Shown piece by piece: positions 60,345 through 64,000 of a stretch of DNA of 64,000 nucleotides. Where the stretch lies: NCBI RefSeq assembly GCF_002752675.1, contig NZ_CP024608.1, positions 6,200,001 to 6,264,000 on the forward strand. The letters are read 5' to 3'. Source of the stretch: Massilia violaceinigra. GTDB lineage: Bacteria > Pseudomonadota > Gammaproteobacteria > Burkholderiales > Burkholderiaceae_D. The notes under the pieces were generated by a model. That model did no database searches and was not told the origin of the DNA. It saw nothing but the letters and a program-made list of their open reading frames with translations. The position numbers and the translations under genes were made by a program. How positions within the stretch are numbered: the stretch's first letter is position 1; every line of letters starts with the position of its first letter.

Positions 60345-61894
60345 AGGTCGGCGATCCCGTGCCGAAGCGCGTTGTTACTGGTATCTGACGCCAATCACAA
60401 CCGGGGACCGCCGATGCCAAATTGTACCAATGAACCGATCAAGTTGGGGAGGGTTGGACGGCGCGTCGTTGAGGCGTCATTCGACGGCGGCGACATCGTC
60501 AGCGACGGCGGGGTTCTGCTGCTGCGCCAAGTGGATCAGCGCATCGGCTTAAGCAAAGCGATTGCGCGCGTATTCGAGGATCGACGCCGTCGTGCCAGCG
60601 TTTCGCACAGCATGCGCGACTTGCTCGCGCAGCGCGTGTACGGCCTGTGCTGTGGCTGGGAGGACGTCTGTGACCACAATGTGCTGCGCCGCGACTTGGC
60701 CATGCAAACGGCAGTGGGCCGGGCCGATGACTTGGCCTCGGCGCCGACGCTGAGCCGGCTTGAAACGTCCTCCACGCGCGCGCAGGCGGCCGCCCTGCAT
60801 GGCGTTCTGCTCGATCAGTTCATCGCCAGCAAAGCTAAGCGGCCCAAGGAACTGGTGCTCGACATCGATGCCACCCACATGCCGCTGCATGGAGAGCAAG
60901 AGAAGTCCCACTTCCACCGCTACTACGACAATTACTGTTACTTGCCGCTGTACGTCTTTTGTGGCCAGGATATCCTCGCCTGCGTCTTGCGGCCCAGCAG
61001 CCGCGATCCGGCCGGTATCCTCAGCGCATTAATCAAATTGATCTCCCGGCGCTTGCGCCAGGCTTGGCCACGCATCCGCATCATCGTGCGCGGCGATTCC
61101 GGGTTCTGCCGTCATCAAGCTCTGCGCCGCTTCGAGAAATGGGGGCTGCACTATATCGTCGGCTTGCAAAAGAACTCAGCGTTGCTGCAACGAGTAGAGT
61201 TGGCCGAACTGGCACTGGCCGAGATGTATCAGAAGGCCGGTTCCAAGCAGCGCATGATTGGAGAATTCACTTATGCGGCGGGGACGTGGGATCGGCAACG
61301 GCGCGTCATCGCGCGGCTGGAACACGATGCGCGCGGCGCCAACCCGCGTTTCATCGTCACCAACCTGACTGGGGGTCCCAAGGCACTGTACGAACGCGTG
61401 TATTGCGCCCGTGGCGAAGCAGAGAACCGTATCAAGGAGGCGCAGCTCGATTTGTTCGGACGCCGTGCGAGCTGCCATAAATTCCAGGCCAACCAACTGC
61501 GGCTGCTACTGGCAGCGTTCGCCTATACCCTGATGATCAATTTGCGCCGCCTGGCTTTGGTTGGCACGGAACTGGCACGCGCCTGCACGGCGACGATCCG
61601 CATCAAACTGCTCAAGATCGGCGCGGCCGTCGTGCGCAACACGCGGCGCGTGCGCGTCATGCTCGCATCCCAACATCCACTCAAGCACGTCTTCCTCACT
61701 GCCGCCCGCGCGCTGGCACCATAAGCCCGCCAAGTGCTGTCCCCGGCACGCTATAAAGCAACGGGGGTAGGGGGAGTTACGTCTGCAATCAGGCCGCGCG
61801 GCAGAACCGACACCAGGAAGCGAGCAATCAACATGCCGCAGCCATGTTCGGCGCACCCCGGCCCTCAGATTGGCAGACTCATGAAATATCCGGG
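60325..61894 (+). mobile_element. IS1380-family insertion sequence
   Basis: A 1570-bp element. Its ends are inverted repeats, CCCGGATATTTCGTGAGT (60325-60342) and the complement of 61877-61894 (CCCGGATATTTCATGAGT), 17 of 18 matching. It is flanked by CTAG at 60321-60324 and 61895-61898, a 4-bp target duplication. Both ends are intact and one transposase gene fills it. The near-perfect ends and intact duplication suggest a recent insertion. Confidence 0.92.
60414..61724 (+). CDS. IS1380-family DDE transposase
   Basis: A 436-residue transposase. The catalytic core shows the first acidic residue in ELVLDIDATHMPLHG, the second in IRIIVRGDSGFCRH and the YCARGEAENRIKEAQLDLFG segment carrying the final Glu, the DDE pattern of the IS1380/transposase-IS4-like group. 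It reads as complete: no stop or frameshift between its start at 60414 and the stop 170 nt before the right end. It probably still moves the element. Confidence 0.9.
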   Translation: MPNCTNEPIKLGRVGRRVVEASFDGGDIVSDGGVLLLRQVDQRIGLSKAIARVFEDRRRRASVSHSMRDLLAQRVYGLCCGWEDVCDHNVLRRDLAMQTAVGRADDLASAPTLSRLETSSTRAQAAALHGVLLDQFIASKAKRPKELVLDIDATHMPLHGEQEKSHFHRYYDNYCYLPLYVFCGQDILACVLRPSSRDPAGILSALIKLISRRLRQAWPRIRIIVRGDSGFCRHQALRRFEKWGLHYIVGLQKNSALLQRVELAELALAEMYQKAGSKQRMIGEFTYAAGTWDRQRRVIARLEHDARGANPRFIVTNLTGGPKALYERVYCARGEAENRIKEAQLDLFGRRASCHKFQANQLRLLLAAFAYTLMINLRRLALVGTELARACTATIRIKLLKIGAAVVRNTRRVRVMLASQHPLKHVFLTAARALAP

Positions 61895-63514
61895 CTAGGA
61901 CTCGAACTCCTGATGTTGGCCGCTCCACGGATCAACCAGTTCATGATCGACAACGTACTAATGTCCAACGACAAGAGCTTGCGTAATGTGCTTATGCTTG
62001 GGCTTCTTCTACTGGTGCTCGCACAATGGGCTCTGTCACAGATGCGCGGAATTACGATTCTTTACCTGACCACACACTTAAACCTTCAATGGGTCAGCGA
62101 TGTATTCGGCCAAATGGTCCGTCTCCCCATGCACTGGTTCGAGAAACGTCAGCTCGGTGATGTCATGTCGCGCTTCGGTTCGGTCGGCCCGATCCAGGAC
62201 CTGTTGACCACGCGTGCTGTGGCCGCAGTCCTCGATGGCATCATGGCGATCCTGACGATGGTAATGATGATATTTTATAGTGCTCTGCTGGCGGGCGTGG
62301 CGGCCGCCACCGTCCTCCTCTACGCTCTTGTTCGTGGGGTGTCGTATCGCCCCCTGCGGGACGCGAGTCTGGAAGGCATGACGCTCGCGGCCAGGGAGCA
62401 AACCTGTCTGATGGAAACAATACGGGCAATGGGCCCAATCAAACTGTTCGGGCGTGAACTCGACCGGCGCGCACGTTGGTTGGCGATGAAAACCGATACG
62501 ATGAATCGCAGCGCCCGTACGCAGTCAATGGGGCTATGGTTCAGTAATATCAACATGACGATTGGCGCACTTTCGGCTGCAATGGTGTTATGGCTCGGCG
62601 CCGGACTGGTCATGGATGGGTCATTTACGGTCGGCATGCTGATAGCGGTAACCGTCTATAGCGCGATGTTCACTACGCGCATGATGGCCCTGATCAACGT
62701 GTTCATCGATTTCAAAATGCTCTCATTGCATTGCGAACGGCTGGCAGATATTGTGCTTGAGCAGGGGGAATCTGAGGTAGAGAGTTCGCACGACGTGGAC
62801 CAGATAGTACCTAAGCTGGAATTGACCCAGGTCAGCTTCCGCTACAGCGACACCGACCCATGGGTGCTTCGCAATATCAACCTTACCATCGAGCCAGGTG
62901 ACTCCGTGGCGATCGTCGGACCTTCCGGCTGCGGCAAGACAACGCTCGTAAAGCTGATGCTGGGAAATCTGAAACCAACGCACGGGGAGATTCGCTACGG
63001 AGGAATGCCGATCTCCCAGCTTGGCGTTCGCGCCTACCGCCGCGCCCTTGCGGCCGTGATGCAGGATGATGTGTTGTTGGCCGGCTCGCTCAAGGAAAAC
63101 ATCTGCTTCTACGACGAACGTTACGAAATGGAAGACATCAAACGCTGTGCGCGCCTTGCACAGGTGGATGCGGACATTGATGCTATGCGAATGGGCTACG
63201 AAACGCTCGTTGCAGATATGGGAAGCAGCCTGTCCGGCGGCCAGAAGCAGCGCGTGCTTTTGGCAAGAGCTTTGTATAAACGTCCAAAGATCTTGGTGAT
63301 GGACGAGGCGACAAGTGCTCTCGACGTGGTACGGGAGAGTATGGTTAACAAGGCAATCAGCACGTTGAACATGACAAGGATCATCGTCGCACACCGGGCG
63401 GAAACGATTGCGAGCGCGCGCCGCCTTGTCGCCCTGCAAGATGGAACAATTGTGTACGACAACCCGCTTCCAGAGAACAATCCGGCCCCACCAGCTAAAA
63501 ATGCATCGCTATAA
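61844..63514 (+). pseudogene. 3' part of the C39-peptidase ABC exporter (membrane and ATPase domains)
   Basis: The frame after the IS continues the exporter: membrane segments (residues about 30-320: LLMLAAPRINQFMIDNVL, HWFEKRQLGDVMSRF) and the ATPase with Walker A GPSGCGKTT, signature LSGGQKQR and Walker B ILVMDEATSALD. The ATG at 61844 lies inside the right end of the IS and joins 17 IS-encoded codons in frame to the exporter, giving a 556-residue product that lacks the peptidase. Its ribosome-binding site is poor. Together with the 5' part it would form one intact exporter. Confidence 0.88.
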
Positions 63515-63599
63515 AATAAAGGCTAAGTAGTTCGTTAATTTTTGCTGTCAAAGTTTAAAAGAGGCCGACGCAAGAGTTGATGTAATGTAATTACCAATA

Positions 63600-64000
63600 C
63601 TGACGGAAGTTGAGCAACGGAAATTTCTAGAAATGGGCGTGTTTCATCCGCATCCACGTGCCCGGAAAGAGCACAAGCGATAGTGCGGTTGAGCCAAGGG
63701 CTGACATTGCAACAAGCCGCGGACAAAATTCCATGCTCATCTCAACAGTGTCGAGGCATGGCGGCACCGCTGGAACAAGCAAGGCCAAATAGGCATGCAT
63801 GAAGGGCGTCATACAGGTCGCAAGCGCAAGTGGACAGCCGAACAGCAAGAGACGTTACGCGCAATGGCCCAAGCCTAGGGCAGTAGTGCCAACAGCCTGT
63901 TGCGCAGCATCGCACCATTGGATTTCCTGCCATCAGCGAAGGAACTGCAATGCGCTACCGGCACGAAATGCCTTTCAGTTACAAACGCTATCGCTACAGT
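63600..64000 (+). pseudogene. Decayed IS630-type transposase fragment
   Basis: In shifting plus-strand frames this piece encodes RAQAIVRLSQGLTLQQAAD, then EAWRHRWNKQGQIGMHEGRH and TGRKRKWTAEQQETLRAMA before a stop, and MPFSYKRYRYS at the window edge. These are the N-terminal helix-turn-helix and linker segments of IS630-type transposases. At least two frame breaks and a stop show that it is inactive; it continues beyond the window. Confidence 0.7.

Noticed and set aside
1..64000. CRISPR array, prophage or tRNA-linked integration site.
   Set aside because: I found no regularly spaced repeats, phage structural genes, integrase or tRNA; mobile DNA is limited to one IS, one IS remnant and REP-like repeats.

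Overview
The window looks like chromosomal DNA of a high-GC betaproteobacterium in the Oxalobacteraceae (Massilia, Duganella or Janthinobacterium type). This rests on GC-rich codon use, four PEP-CTERM exported proteins, an mtoX-SCO pair, several secreted polysaccharide hydrolases and the gene styles. No rRNA, tRNA or housekeeping marker is visible, so the genus is an inference.

Layout. 1-7000: a partial membrane protein, an alpha/beta hydrolase, a PEP-CTERM protein, then a tight plus-strand run of an HGSNAT-like acyltransferase, a GH18 chitinase, a KefF-like flavoprotein and KefC. 7200-10400: an overlapping pair of orphan genes between two hairpins, a GNAT/FemAB-like protein and a PEP-CTERM protein. 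10550-14090: a minus-strand operon of an acyl-CoA dehydrogenase-like flavoprotein, a PhnD-like protein without a signal peptide and a TusA-like/diiron fusion. It is divergent from an ArsR-type regulator that leads a set of small membrane proteins (14087-15974). 16000-23000: an RTX-repeat protein, HupE/UreJ with its anchor partner, a YajD-type HNH protein, a LytS/LytTR system with a second, degenerate and frameshifted kinase, and a CcdA-like protein. 23500-33000: a secreted lipase-like protein, a 1.2-kb non-coding stretch, GH64 and GH18 lipoproteins, an S9 peptidase operon and a REP-like palindrome.

33000-46700 holds a three-gene surface module on the minus strand: a 3107-residue DUF11/SdrD-B repeat protein, a beta-barrel outer-membrane protein and an OmpA-domain protein. 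47190-49200 is a methanethiol oxidase (mtoX)-SCO pair. 49300-51722 has a GNAT enzyme, two PEP-CTERM proteins and an ABC-F ATPase remnant. At 51749-56546 a Tat-exported phospholipase C and a lipoprotein PAP2 phosphatase diverge from a 150-bp region in which I see two back-to-back Pho boxes, each 10 nt upstream of a -10 element. This points to a PhoB-controlled phosphate-scavenging pair.

57178-63514 is a bacteriocin-type export cluster, less GC-rich than its surroundings: an HlyD/CvaA-like adaptor, a double-glycine-leader glycine-zipper protein, a small membrane protein that may give immunity, and a C39-peptidase ABC exporter. The exporter gene is split by an IS1380-family element with 18-bp inverted repeats and a CTAG target duplication; removing the element and one CTAG restores a 713-codon frame. 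The window ends in a decayed IS630-type transposase fragment.

The best candidates for an undescribed system are the dehydrogenase/PhnD-like/TusA-diiron operon with its structured leader and divergent ArsR gene, and the giant repeat protein/barrel/OmpA trio.
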